DNA of 54,832 nt from Acidobacteriaceae bacterium. Its GTDB lineage: Bacteria > Acidobacteriota > Terriglobia > Terriglobales > Acidobacteriaceae. The translations under genes were made by a program, and so were the position numbers. The notes under the pieces are model-generated. The model was not told where the DNA came from and did no database searches. It worked only from the letters and a program-made list of their open reading frames with translations. Position 1 is the first letter of the stretch, and every line of letters begins with the position of its first letter. This document shows positions 15,720-25,347 of this stretch, one piece after another. The stretch spans positions 1-54,832 of the forward strand of contig PLJN01000189.1 in the NCBI GenBank assembly GCA_003140235.1. The letters are read 5' to 3'.

Positions 15720-18224
15720 ATGTTGAAGAGACCGATAGTGTGGATATGTGTGACAGTCTTGAGCCTGCTGGGTTGCTGCTTCGGGCAAACCACGCTGACT
15801 ACGCCAACTCCGCAAAATACGGAGTGCGTGGGAACGGACTGCCGCCGAACCGAAAAAGGGGCTACGGATTCTTCCCGGGGAACGACCGGGGAACGGATTC
15901 TTGACACCGCGCCTCGCGTCCCGACGCCGCCAGCGAACTTGGATCTCCCCAACAGCCGAAGAATACCGCCGCCTTACAGGAAAACTGAGTTTGAGAAGTA
16001 CGTGCAGGCTTCGGTGGGACGAGAGCTGCTCATCTTTGGCCATGAGTTCTTTGAAGATGTTCCCACTACATTCTCACCTGTGGACCGCATTCCCGTGCGC
16101 GACGATTATGTGATCGGCCCCGGCGATGAGCTCTTGATCCAGGCATGGGGGAAGATCGATCTTGACGCACGGGTCGTCGTGGACCGCACCGGACAGATTT
16201 ATATCCCGCGCGTGGGCGCGATCAATGTTGCGGGAATTCGCTATGACCGGCTCAATGGCTTTATTCACTCCGCGATTGGCCGGTTCTTTAGGGACTTCGA
16301 TCTCAACGTGAACATCGGCCAATTGCGGTCCATTCAGGTGTTCGTGCTGGGATATGCGCGCCGGCCAGGGACCTACACCGTGAGCTCGCTGAGTACTTTG
16401 GTGAACGCGCTGTTCGAATCGGGGGGGCCGGCCTCCAACGGTTCAATGCGTCACGTGCAGCTGAAGAGAAACAACAGACTGGTGACGGACCTGGACGTCT
16501 ACGATCTGATTCTCAAGGGCGACAAATCCTCCGACGCCACATTGCAGTCCGGCGACGTCATTTACATTCCGCACGTGGGTCCCCTGGTGGCGGTCTCGGG
16601 CAGCGTCAATCACCCGGCTATCTACGAATTGCGCCCGCCCACTCAGTTGGGTGAAATCGTAGAGGACTCCGGAGGATTGACCAGTGTCGCGGGCAGCAGA
16701 CGGGTATCACTGGAACGCATCACCGAACACACGGAGCGAGTCATTGACGAGTTTGCGCTCAACTCCGAAGGCCTAAAGCATGATCTCAAAGAGGGTGACA
16801 TCGTCCGCGTCTACCCGGTATCTCCGCGGATTGGGAATGCGGTCACGCTGCGCGGAAATGTGGCCTGGCCCGGGCGGTATCTGTGGCATGAGGGAATGAG
16901 GGTCTCCGACCTGATTCCCTCAAGAGACGCTCTCATCACCCGGGACTACTGGAACGAGCAGAATAACCTCGCCTCTGGCGGCAATGACGAATTTGCGTCC
17001 CGCAATGGCCGACGCAGGGTGGGGATGCGGGGAGAACGTCAAGAGCCCGGCAGCGAACCGGAAAACCAATACCCGAGGGACTCCAGCAGAGAACCCGGAA
17101 ACCAGTCCACCAAGGAGCCCAGCAGAGAACCCGGGAACCAGTCCATGAAGGATCCTGGCACTACGGTTCAACCTTTCAACGCCGACAGGAACCGAAGCGA
17201 AGATGGCGAAAATGGTGCGAACTCGGATGAGGGCATGCCGCAGGAAGACCTGCGCACGGAGATCCGCCGGCGGGGGTCAGCCATCAACTGGGAATATGCG
17301 GTGATTGAGCGGCTGGACCAGAACAACCTCTCCAAGCAGTTGCTTCCCTTCAATCTTGGCCATGCCGTCGATCAGCCGTCCTCAAAAGACAATCAACAGC
17401 TTCTGGCGGGTGACGTGGTAACGATCTTCTCCCAAGCGGACGTTCCCGTGGCGACGGAGAACCGCCCCAAATTCGTGCAGATTGACGGAGAGGTCAAGGC
17501 GCCGGGTGTGTACCGGGTTGAACCCGGAGACACCCTGCGCGACGCCGTCGACAGGGCCGGAGGGCTCGGCGCGCACGCATACCTATTCGGCTCGGAACTG
17601 CATCGCGAATCCGCCCTCAAGGCCCAGCGCGCTCGCCTGGGGCAGATGGTGGAAAGAATGCAGAAGGAACTGCTGGAGACGGCTTCTTCCAGTGCGGGCT
17701 CAACTCCTGAGGACCGTGCCGAAAACCGGGCACGCATCCAGGAGCAGCATGACTTTATCGCCAAGCTCGCTCAGGTGAAGCCCACGGGCAGGGTGGTACT
17801 TGGGCTTAAGGTTACTGACAGCACCATCGACGATGTTCCCACCATGGCCCTGGAAGACGGCGATGTCTTCTCCGTGCCAGCCCGGCTCGATACGGTCCTA
17901 GTACTCGGGTCGGTGTACAACGAGAACGCATTCCGTTTTAAGCCCGGCAAGCGCGTGTCTGACTACCTCAGTAACGCCGGAGGGACAAGCCGAGGCGCGG
18001 ACAAGGGCCGGGTGTTTGTCATCCGGGCGGACGGGACGGTGATCGGCCAGCACAGCACGGCCTTCCTGGGCAACACCTTTGAGCGGCTAAGACTGATGCC
18101 GGGAGACACGATTGTCGTACCGCAACGGTTCCGGACCACCAGCATACTGCGCGAGCTTCGCGACTGGTCCCAGGTGTTCTCGCAACTTGCGCTAGGCTCC
18201 GCGGCGATCGGCGTTTTGCGATAG
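15720..18224 (+). CDS. Wza-like polysaccharide export protein with SLBB domains
   Basis: About 834 residues. A signal peptide with a possible lipobox (LSLLGC, Cys19) leads into a poly-export domain (VIGPGDELLIQAWG and the following strands). Several SLBB repeats follow (VFVLGYARRPGTYTVSSLST; VQIDGEVKAPGVYRVEPGDT; VLVLGSVYNENAFRFKPG), and the C-terminal helical end is RELRDWSQVFSQLALGSAA, like the outer-membrane helix of Wza. It would form the outer-membrane channel for the exopolysaccharide. It is longer than E. coli Wza (about 380) because of extra SLBB domains, a coiled coil near LGQMVERMQKELLE and a hydrophilic repeat insert encoded at 17046-17150. It is first in the operon, 11 bases before the Wzz-like gene. 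Confidence 0.88.
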   Translation: MLKRPIVWICVTVLSLLGCCFGQTTLTTPTPQNTECVGTDCRRTEKGATDSSRGTTGERILDTAPRVPTPPANLDLPNSRRIPPPYRKTEFEKYVQASVGRELLIFGHEFFEDVPTTFSPVDRIPVRDDYVIGPGDELLIQAWGKIDLDARVVVDRTGQIYIPRVGAINVAGIRYDRLNGFIHSAIGRFFRDFDLNVNIGQLRSIQVFVLGYARRPGTYTVSSLSTLVNALFESGGPASNGSMRHVQLKRNNRLVTDLDVYDLILKGDKSSDATLQSGDVIYIPHVGPLVAVSGSVNHPAIYELRPPTQLGEIVEDSGGLTSVAGSRRVSLERITEHTERVIDEFALNSEGLKHDLKEGDIVRVYPVSPRIGNAVTLRGNVAWPGRYLWHEGMRVSDLIPSRDALITRDYWNEQNNLASGGNDEFASRNGRRRVGMRGERQEPGSEPENQYPRDSSREPGNQSTKEPSREPGNQSMKDPGTTVQPFNADRNRSEDGENGANSDEGMPQEDLRTEIRRRGSAINWEYAVIERLDQNNLSKQLLPFNLGHAVDQPSSKDNQQLLAGDVVTIFSQADVPVATENRPKFVQIDGEVKAPGVYRVEPGDTLRDAVDRAGGLGAHAYLFGSELHRESALKAQRARLGQMVERMQKELLETASSSAGSTPEDRAENRARIQEQHDFIAKLAQVKPTGRVVLGLKVTDSTIDDVPTMALEDGDVFSVPARLDTVLVLGSVYNENAFRFKPGKRVSDYLSNAGGTSRGADKGRVFVIRADGTVIGQHSTAFLGNTFERLRLMPGDTIVVPQRFRTTSILRELRDWSQVFSQLALGSAAIGVLR
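17046..17150 (+). repeat. 36-base in-frame tandem repeat inside the export gene
   Basis: Two close copies start at 17083 and 17119 (36-base period) and a degenerate third precedes them from about 17046. They encode SREPGNQSTKEP and SREPGNQSMKDP, a charged, proline-rich linker between SLBB domains. Copy number may vary between strains without breaking the frame. Confidence 0.75.
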
Positions 18225-18235
18225 AGGGAGTGGTC

Positions 18236-19483
18236 ATGAGTGGTAACGGCGAGAAAAAACCCGCGTCCGATCAGGATGATGTCTCCTTCCGGGAGAAGGA
18301 TGCTGCCGCGCAGGATGTTCCGGGCCTCCTTGATCTGGCCACCGCTCTGGCCTTGCGCAAGCGGTTCATTGTTAAGGCCACCCTGGCGGCGATGGTGATC
18401 GGCGCAGCCGTGGCCTTCATCATTCCCAAGCGCTACACCGCGGAGACCAAGATCCTGCCCCCGCAGCAGCAGGCGCAGTCCTCGGCCGCCATGCTTCTCA
18501 GCTCACTGAGCAACACTAATCTGGGTAGTCTGGCGTCGGCGACGGGCATGAGCGTCAAGAGCCCCAACGATCTTTACGTCGGCATGTTGAAGGCCCGCCC
18601 GGTCGCCGACGCTCTGATTCACCGCTTCGACTTGCTGAAGGTGTATGGCTCGGCCGATATGACTGCCGCGCGCCTGGCGCTGGCCTCAAGAAGCGACATC
18701 CTCTCGCAGAAGGACGGCATGATCAGCATCTCGGTGGAAGACAAAGACAAGAAGCGTGCTGCGGAGATGGCCAACGCCTATGTGGAAGAGCTGCGCAACG
18801 TCACCAAGGGGCTGGCCCTGACGGAGGCCTCGCAGCGCCGCCTCTTCTATGAGGAGCAGCTCAAGCAGGCCAAGGACGACTTGGCCGGCGCCGAAGTGGG
18901 GCTCAAACAGGCGCAGGAGAAGAGCGGCATGATCCAGCTCGACGCCCAAGCCAAGGCCATTATTGAAGGCATCGGCGACCTGCGCGCGCACATCGTGGCC
19001 AAGCAGGTGGAGGTACAGGCGTTGCGTTCCTTCGCCACCGAGCAGAACGCCCAGCTGAGCATGGCCGAGCGGCAGCTGGCGGGGATGCAGTCTGAACTCA
19101 GGCGCCTCGAACAACAGGGCGGCGGCGGCGACATCTACGACATATCTCTGAAAAAAATCCCCGAAGCCGGCCTGGCCTATATCCGCGCCACCCGCGAATT
19201 CAAGTTCCGCGAAGCCGTGTTCGAGCTTCTTGCAAGGCAGTATGAGATGGCACGGCTGGATGAAGCGCGCGACGCCGCCCTCATCCAGGTGGTGGAGCCG
19301 GCCGTCGAACCGGAGCGCAAGAGCTTCCCGCCACGCACCCTCATGACCCTCCTCTTCACGCTCTCCGGCATGTTCCTCGGATGCCTGATTGTCATTCTCG
19401 GCCATTGGACGGCCCGTGTCCAGGCCGACCCGGCTCGTGCCGCCCAACTCAAAGAGCTGCGCAACGCTGTCTTGAGCAAGTGA
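18236..19483 (+). CDS. Wzz-like polysaccharide chain-length determinant / co-polymerase
   Basis: About 415 residues with the layout of polysaccharide co-polymerases. A transmembrane helix lies at about residues 46-64 (LAAMVIGAAVAFII), a large periplasmic coiled coil (repeated Glu/Gln/Leu heptads around residues 190-290) follows, and a second helix lies near the C-terminus (LLFTLSGMFLGCLIVILGHW), preceded by ERKSFPPRTL, the Pro-rich segment of the family. No cytoplasmic tyrosine-kinase domain follows, so it is Wzz- rather than Wzc-like. It controls polymer length at the inner membrane together with the Wzy-like protein. GAGGGAG ends 5 bases before the chosen ATG; a GTG at 18230 overlaps that site and is less likely. 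It lies 11 bases after the export gene and 3 bases before the flippase. Confidence 0.85.
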   Translation: MSGNGEKKPASDQDDVSFREKDAAAQDVPGLLDLATALALRKRFIVKATLAAMVIGAAVAFIIPKRYTAETKILPPQQQAQSSAAMLLSSLSNTNLGSLASATGMSVKSPNDLYVGMLKARPVADALIHRFDLLKVYGSADMTAARLALASRSDILSQKDGMISISVEDKDKKRAAEMANAYVEELRNVTKGLALTEASQRRLFYEEQLKQAKDDLAGAEVGLKQAQEKSGMIQLDAQAKAIIEGIGDLRAHIVAKQVEVQALRSFATEQNAQLSMAERQLAGMQSELRRLEQQGGGGDIYDISLKKIPEAGLAYIRATREFKFREAVFELLARQYEMARLDEARDAALIQVVEPAVEPERKSFPPRTLMTLLFTLSGMFLGCLIVILGHWTARVQADPARAAQLKELRNAVLSK

Positions 19484-19486
19484 ACC

Positions 19487-20803
19487 ATGAGCACCGCTAC
19501 CTCCGGCCAACCGGGTACTGACGCCAACCCAGCCGCGGGACTCAGATCCCGCTTCAAAGAAGCGGCGTTTTGGGGCGTCATGGGTGCCATAATCTCCCGT
19601 GCTCTCAACATGGCGGCGTGGGTGATTTGTGCGCGTCTGCTGGGCAGGTCAGATTTCGGCCAGTTGACGATGGTCCAAAGCACCGCCGGGGTCTTCGGCG
19701 TGCTCGCTGGGATGGGACTCGGCCTGACCGCGACAAGATATATCGCTGAATTCCGGACCTCCAATCCCGCGCGCGCCGGTCGCATCCTGGGACTGTCTCA
19801 ACTGGTGGCCATCGTTGCTGGGCTATCGATCTCCGCCGTCATGGTTGCCCTGGCGCCGTTTCTTGCTTCCACGACCTTGGCGGAACCGGCCCTGCGGCTT
19901 CCTCTCATCGTCGGATCGGGGCTGGTTCTGTTTGGGGCGTTGAATGGCTTTCAGACCGGCGCACTCGCCGGCGTGGAGGCATTCCGCACCATAGCCAAGG
20001 TGAATTTCTGGGCCGGACTGCTCTCTTTTCCCTGCATTTTTTTGGGCGCATGGCTGGGCCGCGTGCCCGGCGCCGTGGCCGGGCTGGTTCTCGCCTTGGC
20101 CGTGAATTGGCTATTAAACCAGGCGGCGTTGCGCCGGGAATGTCAGCGTGCCGGCGTCCCTCTCACCTTCTCGGGATGCTTTGCGGAATGGCCTATCCTT
20201 CTGCACTTCAGCCTGCCGGCCCTGCTCGCTTCAGCGATCGTGTCGCCGGTCATGTGGCTCTGCAATACGTGGCTGGTACGCCAGCCAGGCGGCTTTGGTG
20301 AGTTGGGGCTCTATGGAGCCGCGGACCGCTGGCGGCTGGCAATCCTCTTTGTTCCCGCATCCGTCGCCTCCCCCGTGCTTTCCATGTTGGCTAACCTTCG
20401 TGGCGCCGGCAGCGACGCTTCGTATCGCAAGGTATTTCGGACGAATCTCGCTCTCACTGCAGGGCTGGTCACGGCGCTCTCCATCACCGTTGCGCTCTGC
20501 GCGCCCCTGGTGATGCGTTTGTTTGGACCGGCCTACCGGGATGGGTGGAAAGTCCTGGTTGTACTTTCGTTTTCCGCGGTCTTTGAGGCCCTCAACACAT
20601 TTCTGGGCCAACCCTTGGTCACGCATTCGATGTGGCGCAGGTTCGGCTTTGACGCCGTACTCGCATTCACTCTCTTGACGACGGCCTGGTATTGCATTCC
20701 CCGATGGCGCGGGCTTGGGCTGGCCGTGGCTTACGCCGCCGCTTTTCTTACCGTCAGCGTGCTGCTGGCCGGCTACCAGCGCAGGCGGTTGCTGGCGCCA
20801 TGA
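19487..20803 (+). CDS. Wzx-like polysaccharide flippase
   Basis: A 438-residue inner-membrane protein with about 12-14 hydrophobic helices. The N-terminal pattern is typical of oligosaccharide flippases of the MOP superfamily (ARLLGRSDFGQLTMVQSTAG, MGLGLTATRYIAEF). It would flip undecaprenyl-linked repeat units to the periplasm. It starts 3 bases after the Wzz-like gene and its TGA overlaps the ATG of the next gene (ATGA), a sign of coupled translation. A second, MurJ-like flippase lies at 30510, so the locus has two. Confidence 0.87.
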   Translation: MSTATSGQPGTDANPAAGLRSRFKEAAFWGVMGAIISRALNMAAWVICARLLGRSDFGQLTMVQSTAGVFGVLAGMGLGLTATRYIAEFRTSNPARAGRILGLSQLVAIVAGLSISAVMVALAPFLASTTLAEPALRLPLIVGSGLVLFGALNGFQTGALAGVEAFRTIAKVNFWAGLLSFPCIFLGAWLGRVPGAVAGLVLALAVNWLLNQAALRRECQRAGVPLTFSGCFAEWPILLHFSLPALLASAIVSPVMWLCNTWLVRQPGGFGELGLYGAADRWRLAILFVPASVASPVLSMLANLRGAGSDASYRKVFRTNLALTAGLVTALSITVALCAPLVMRLFGPAYRDGWKVLVVLSFSAVFEALNTFLGQPLVTHSMWRRFGFDAVLAFTLLTTAWYCIPRWRGLGLAVAYAAAFLTVSVLLAGYQRRRLLAP

Positions 20804-22311
20804 GTACGGTTTCCAGTCTCGCCCTCCGTCCCGCAAGGTCTGCCTCTGTGCCGGCGTTTGTGACCGTCGCATTAACCTGGGTGGCCGTCCTGTTTTTTCT
20901 GTGGCCGGGCAAGAACAGTCTGCCCGCAGGCGCTGTCAGCTCCGCCAGTTTCTTCCTGGCCCAGCTTCTATTTCCCAACTGCCGCTTTTCCTTCCGCCAT
21001 CTCGTCAGCCCTCTGAACTGGATGCTGTGTGTCTTCGCCTTACAGCTTGTGGTTATGCCTGCGGCGGTTCGTATCGCCGGACCTTCCAGCTTTGTCCTGC
21101 CCGCGCTGCCTTCTCCATTTGCGATCAATTTTGCGTTGATGATCAGTACCGTGGCGTTCTGGTCATTCTGCGTCTCGGTGCAAATCTTTCGGCGACGCGG
21201 TCCGGCGCGGGGGCACCGCCCGGCCCGCGCGCAGGATTGGATCCCTGGACGCAAACTTCCACTTCTGTTCGCGGTCCTGGGTTGCGTCGGCATGGCCTTG
21301 CGGTTCGGCAGCCTGGAGCGTCTGGGACAATACATCACCGATCCGGCTATCTACATGGGGTTCGCCCTCGAGGCGGCGGAAAAGCCGGCAACGCTGGCCG
21401 GGGCGACCGGAACGTTTCTTACTCCCTTCCTGGGCTTCGCCTTTGTCCTGCTCTTGTGCCGCTCGATTGATCTTCCCGTGAAGGAACACGAGCGCGGGCG
21501 CTGGCTGGGGCGTGTGGTTCTGATCGCGCTCACGGCCGCAGCTTACTCCACCATGACCTACAACCGCGGTTCCTTCGCTGTCCCCATGGTGGCGATCGCC
21601 ACCGTGATCGGCAAACGCATGCCACGTGCCGCTCTGCGTTATCTGCTGGCCACAGGTCTTGTGTTTGGTCTGCTGGTTTCGGCAGTTACCTTTTACCGCG
21701 AAGCTCCACAGAAGGACTCGCTCTCCGTCACGGAAGCAGCCGGCCTCATCGAATTCGGAGGTATTTTCCAGGAATACGGGCAGGCGCCGCAGCGCCTGGG
21801 CTACTTCCTGGAAAGAAACCATTTTGCAGAGGAACCGCTCCTTGGACGCACTGTCATCTGTTCGGTCCTGTCCCCGGTCCCAGTTCTCGGCAAGGGATTT
21901 CGTGACTGTAGTGGTGGGGTCGTGTATAACGCGACTTTACAGCGTCTTGGGGCAGATCAGATTTTCCAGGCTGAAGGCGAGCTTTTTCTCGATTTCCACA
22001 TTTTTGGCGTCGTCTTCGGCTTTGTGTTGCTGGGTTGGGCGGTGGCCAAGATTCAGTTGCGCTTCGAACTCACGAGCGCCGCGGCGGAGGTCTACGTTCT
22101 GGTGTTTGCGACCGTGTGGCTTGGTTTTCTCACCGTCGGCAGCATAGACGTCCTGGCACAGATCGCCATTTATTCTTGCCCGCCCATCTATTTGTACTTA
22201 TGGGTTCGTGCAAGACAGCGGCGGCAAAACAACCCGGGCCGCCGGAGGTTGCTCCTGGACGCCGCTGGTCCCGAGAGAGGAGTGTCCAGTCCTGCCTCCG
22301 ACACCTTATGA
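20800..22311 (+). CDS. Wzy-like O-antigen/exopolysaccharide polymerase
   Basis: About 503 residues with roughly 10-12 transmembrane segments and no soluble domain. Sequence conservation in this family is low; the call rests on topology, position between flippase and glycosyltransferases, and motifs such as YNRGSFAVPMVAIATVIG with its periplasmic Arg region. It would join flipped repeat units in the periplasm. The ATG at 20800 overlaps the stop of the flippase (ATGA), which is why it was chosen over the longer in-frame start at 20692. A hypothetical polytopic protein of other function cannot be excluded. Confidence 0.72.
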   Translation: MSTVSSLALRPARSASVPAFVTVALTWVAVLFFLWPGKNSLPAGAVSSASFFLAQLLFPNCRFSFRHLVSPLNWMLCVFALQLVVMPAAVRIAGPSSFVLPALPSPFAINFALMISTVAFWSFCVSVQIFRRRGPARGHRPARAQDWIPGRKLPLLFAVLGCVGMALRFGSLERLGQYITDPAIYMGFALEAAEKPATLAGATGTFLTPFLGFAFVLLLCRSIDLPVKEHERGRWLGRVVLIALTAAAYSTMTYNRGSFAVPMVAIATVIGKRMPRAALRYLLATGLVFGLLVSAVTFYREAPQKDSLSVTEAAGLIEFGGIFQEYGQAPQRLGYFLERNHFAEEPLLGRTVICSVLSPVPVLGKGFRDCSGGVVYNATLQRLGADQIFQAEGELFLDFHIFGVVFGFVLLGWAVAKIQLRFELTSAAAEVYVLVFATVWLGFLTVGSIDVLAQIAIYSCPPIYLYLWVRARQRRQNNPGRRRLLLDAAGPERGVSSPASDTL

Positions 22312-23476
22312 ATCGCCGCAAATAATCCACATTGGCCCATGCAGTGGGGAGATACCGGCGAAACGCGGCGGGGCCATCGAGCGCCGCATGTGGGAACTCG
22401 CCCGCCTCCAGCGTCAGCGGGGCCATGCCGTGCAGATCTTCTCCATTGGCCACGCGGATTCCGACGAGATCATTGACGGGGTGTTGGTGTCCCGGGTTCA
22501 GCTGGCCGCATCGTCACGATTCAAGGCGTTCACATTTCTGCGGAAGTGCTCCGAACGCGTCAGAAGCGGGAGCGCGATCCTTCATTTTCACAGCATGCCA
22601 GAGGCTGCGTGGGTCTTTAGAAAAGCAGAAAACCCTAAGCTTCTCAATTTTGATTTTCCGCGATTTCGCCGAGGCAGACAAACGCCTTTGTTCTTCTTTT
22701 ATCGACAATGCCTGACCCAGTTCGATTTGCTGATGCCGGTGTCGAGCTTTTGTAAACGGACCGCCGCCCGGTACTGGGTGCTCCCGGACAAGCTCTTCCG
22801 GGTTACGTTCAACGGCGTTAACCTAGATCATTTTCAGCCCAACCCCCTTGCGCGGACCCAGTTTCGGGAAGCCCATGGCCTCGCGGATTGCACCGTGCTG
22901 CTGTATGCGGGCAGAGTGAACGAGCAAAAAGGAACTGACATCTTGATCGACAGTTACTGCGCCCTCCGCGACGAGTTCCCCCGCCTGCGTCTGGTTGTCT
23001 GCGGCCCCCCAGGGCAGTTCGGACGGACGGGCGAGACGGACCTGACGCGGCGCATCGTACAAGTCGGAGGTTTGTTTCTGGGGGCCGTTTCAGAAAGTGA
23101 GCTAGTCGGAGCTTTTAATGCAGCCGACATCTTCGTGCTGCCGACTCGCCAGGATGAAATGTTTGGGATGGTCGCCGCCGAGGCGCAGGCGTGCGGCATT
23201 CCTGTGGTTGCCAGCGACAACGGAGGGTTGCCCGAGGTGGTCGCTCGGACCAGCGGCGCGCTGTTCCGTGCGGGATCGGTTGCTTCGCTCACCCAGGTGC
23301 TGGCTGGCTTGCTGAAGGATCCCCGGCGGTTGGACGACTATCGCCAGCGGGCCCGCGAAAACGCCGGCAGGTTTTCGTGGCAGATCATCTGCGATGATCT
23401 TGAAGTCGCCTATGCTCTCGCGCGACAAAGGCGTCTCCAGCGTTTGCAAGGAAGGAATGGGAGTCACGAACCATGA
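22208..23476 (+). CDS. GT4-family glycosyltransferase, start uncertain
   Basis: A two-domain GT-B retaining glycosyltransferase. The N-terminal donor-independent half begins at about IIHIGPCSGEIPAKRGGAIE (the glycine-rich first loop). The C-terminal half has LLYAGRVNEQKGTDILIDSY and the E-x7-E motif EMFGMVAAE. The only conventional in-frame start upstream is a GTG at 22208, which overlaps the polymerase gene by 104 bases. A strong GAGGAG-type site at about 22274-22282 is instead followed 9 bases later by an in-frame CTG (22292), so a CTG start is possible. Its stop overlaps the next ATG (ATGA). It adds one sugar of the repeat unit at the cytoplasmic face. Confidence 0.82.
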   Translation: MQDSGGKTTRAAGGCSWTPLVPREECPVLPPTPYESPQIIHIGPCSGEIPAKRGGAIERRMWELARLQRQRGHAVQIFSIGHADSDEIIDGVLVSRVQLAASSRFKAFTFLRKCSERVRSGSAILHFHSMPEAAWVFRKAENPKLLNFDFPRFRRGRQTPLFFFYRQCLTQFDLLMPVSSFCKRTAARYWVLPDKLFRVTFNGVNLDHFQPNPLARTQFREAHGLADCTVLLYAGRVNEQKGTDILIDSYCALRDEFPRLRLVVCGPPGQFGRTGETDLTRRIVQVGGLFLGAVSESELVGAFNAADIFVLPTRQDEMFGMVAAEAQACGIPVVASDNGGLPEVVARTSGALFRAGSVASLTQVLAGLLKDPRRLDDYRQRARENAGRFSWQIICDDLEVAYALARQRRLQRLQGRNGSHEP

Positions 23477-24555
23477 GGGTGGCAGTCATTGGCGGCATTT
23501 ACGGAAAATCAATGGAGTACAGGGAGACTGTCCGCATCACCCCCGAGACCACCCTGGAGTCGGGCCTTCGCGCCCGCGGCATCGACGTGACAACCTTCAG
23601 CCACTACGCGAGGATCGATCGCCAGGAGTTCGACATCATTCATGTCCATCATCTGAGTTGGGGGGCAGTCCGTGCGGCGGTGGACCGCTCCCCGGCTGCG
23701 TTCGTTTTCACGGCCCATGATGGCGCTGCTTTGACGGGCACGCTTTCCCGCCGCAAGAAACTGGCCATGGCCTTTGTCGTCGAACGCGCTGATGCCCTCG
23801 TTGCGCTCTCCTCCCCGGAGGCGGACTTCCAGAAACGCGATGGCTCCGTGAAGGGCGCTTTGCACCGGGTGATCGCCAACGGCGTTGATCCCGCTCCGTT
23901 CCCCAGGCGGCGCACCAACCAACAAGGAGTCGGCGCACCATGGGAAGTTCTGTTCGTCGGACAGCTGGTGGAAATCAAAAGAGTTGACTTGTTACTCAAA
24001 GCCCTCGCGGCCGCGGGCTACCCTTTCAACCTGAAGCTGGCCTACCAGAATCCGCAGCTGAAGCTGGACCTTCAGGCGCTCGCGGAGCGACTGGGTATTG
24101 CTCGGTCGGTTGAGTTCCTGGGACCCCGCAACCCGGAAGAGCTTTGCGCGTTGTACAATGCAGCCGATATGCTTGTGCTGCCCAGCTCCGGCGAGGCGCT
24201 CCCTACGGTGGTCACGGAAGCCATGCTGACGGGAACGCCGGTCATTGCCACCGACGTGGGTGGCATTCGCGCGCAACTTGGCGGATTCGGTATCCTCGTT
24301 CCTCCCGACCGACCGGAGGAACTGGCCGGGGCGCTCCGGGAAATGTATTCGAACTACGCTCGGTTTTTCGAGAGCGGCGCATCCATGGCAAGCTACGCGA
24401 GGCGGAATTTCTCCGCCGAAGCCATGGTGGCCCAGCACATCGAGATGTACGAACAGCTGGCGGCCACCAGGATGAGACGGCGTCGCCGGACCGCCTTGTG
24501 GCTCTCCAATACGATTACAAGGACACTCCTATCATGCCATCCGCAACTCAGTTGA
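23473..24555 (+). CDS. GT4-family glycosyltransferase
   Basis: A 360-residue GT-B enzyme. The N-terminal half includes IIHVHHLSWGAVRAA; the C-terminal half has VLFVGQLVEIKRVDLLLKAL, the donor-loop region LVLPSSGEALPTVVTEAM with E-x7-E, and GTPVIATDVGGI. It transfers a sugar from a nucleotide donor to the growing lipid-linked repeat unit. It is coupled to the previous gene by an ATGA overlap and overlaps the start of the following methyltransferase by 22 bases. Sugar specificity cannot be read. Confidence 0.87.
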   Translation: MRVAVIGGIYGKSMEYRETVRITPETTLESGLRARGIDVTTFSHYARIDRQEFDIIHVHHLSWGAVRAAVDRSPAAFVFTAHDGAALTGTLSRRKKLAMAFVVERADALVALSSPEADFQKRDGSVKGALHRVIANGVDPAPFPRRRTNQQGVGAPWEVLFVGQLVEIKRVDLLLKALAAAGYPFNLKLAYQNPQLKLDLQALAERLGIARSVEFLGPRNPEELCALYNAADMLVLPSSGEALPTVVTEAMLTGTPVIATDVGGIRAQLGGFGILVPPDRPEELAGALREMYSNYARFFESGASMASYARRNFSAEAMVAQHIEMYEQLAATRMRRRRRTALWLSNTITRTLLSCHPQLS

Positions 24556-25304
24556 CTCAGATGCTCACCGTGTATGGCTATCCTTCGCAGGCTTTCTGGC
24601 GCGCATTTGAGCTGGACGCGCTTTCCCGGGTGACGATGGAGCGTCCCATCCTTGAATTGGGTTGTGGCAACGGTGGCTTTACCCGGCAGGCCTGCGGCAC
24701 GGTAGAAGTGGGAATCGACATCAATCCCCGGGCCGTCGAGCAAGCGGGCAAAACAACGGCATTTGGAACGGTGCGCTTGCAGGATGCCCGGAAACTCGAA
24801 AACAAGCCGCAGTTTGCAACCGTCCTCGCCAACTCCGTTCTTGAGCACATCTCAGATGTGCAGTCGGTCCTGGAAGGCTGCTTTCGGGCTCTCCGGCCGG
24901 GAGGCAAGCTAGTAACCACCGTACCGCTCCAGGACATGAATCTAGGCATGCTCTTCTCTTCCCCGGCGTGGATACGCTACCGCCAAGATAGGTTGTGCCA
25001 TGTCAACTTATGGTCTCTTGGAGAATGGATAGCTACGCTCCATAAAGCCGGATTCGACGTAACTCTGACGGAACGTTTTCTCTCGCCCCAGCAGATACGC
25101 GTCTGGGACTGCATGGATGGCATTGCAGTGCTCGGTACCCGCCGGATCAACGCGGGAGGTGTATCGGGGAAGCTCACCAAAGCGCTTCCTGGCGCATGGC
25201 AGCGACTTATTTACTCCTCTTATTCCAGGGTGCTAAGTTCCCAACTGAAGGACGACGGATCAGAGAACGGATGCTGTGCGCTAATCGTCGCCAGCAAGCC
25301 ATGA
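24534..25304 (+). CDS. Class I SAM-dependent methyltransferase
   Basis: A 256-residue methyltransferase of the type 11 pattern: PILELGCGNGGFTRQACG (SAM motif I), GIDINPRAVEQ (acidic end of strand 2), ANSVLEHISDV (motif IV) and ALRPGGKLVTTVP. It probably methylates a sugar hydroxyl or a lipid-linked intermediate; the substrate is unknown. The start at 24534 is chosen because AAGGA lies 10 bases before it and the protein fold begins soon after. The same frame stays open 390 bases further upstream, but that part is antisense-like read-through of the glycosyltransferase. It lies in the middle of the exopolysaccharide operon. Confidence 0.82.
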   Translation: MPSATQLTQMLTVYGYPSQAFWRAFELDALSRVTMERPILELGCGNGGFTRQACGTVEVGIDINPRAVEQAGKTTAFGTVRLQDARKLENKPQFATVLANSVLEHISDVQSVLEGCFRALRPGGKLVTTVPLQDMNLGMLFSSPAWIRYRQDRLCHVNLWSLGEWIATLHKAGFDVTLTERFLSPQQIRVWDCMDGIAVLGTRRINAGGVSGKLTKALPGAWQRLIYSSYSRVLSSQLKDDGSENGCCALIVASKP

Positions 25305-25347
25305 GCAGTGGCTGCTCGGCACGGCGCCGTGGTATAACTAGCTGATT

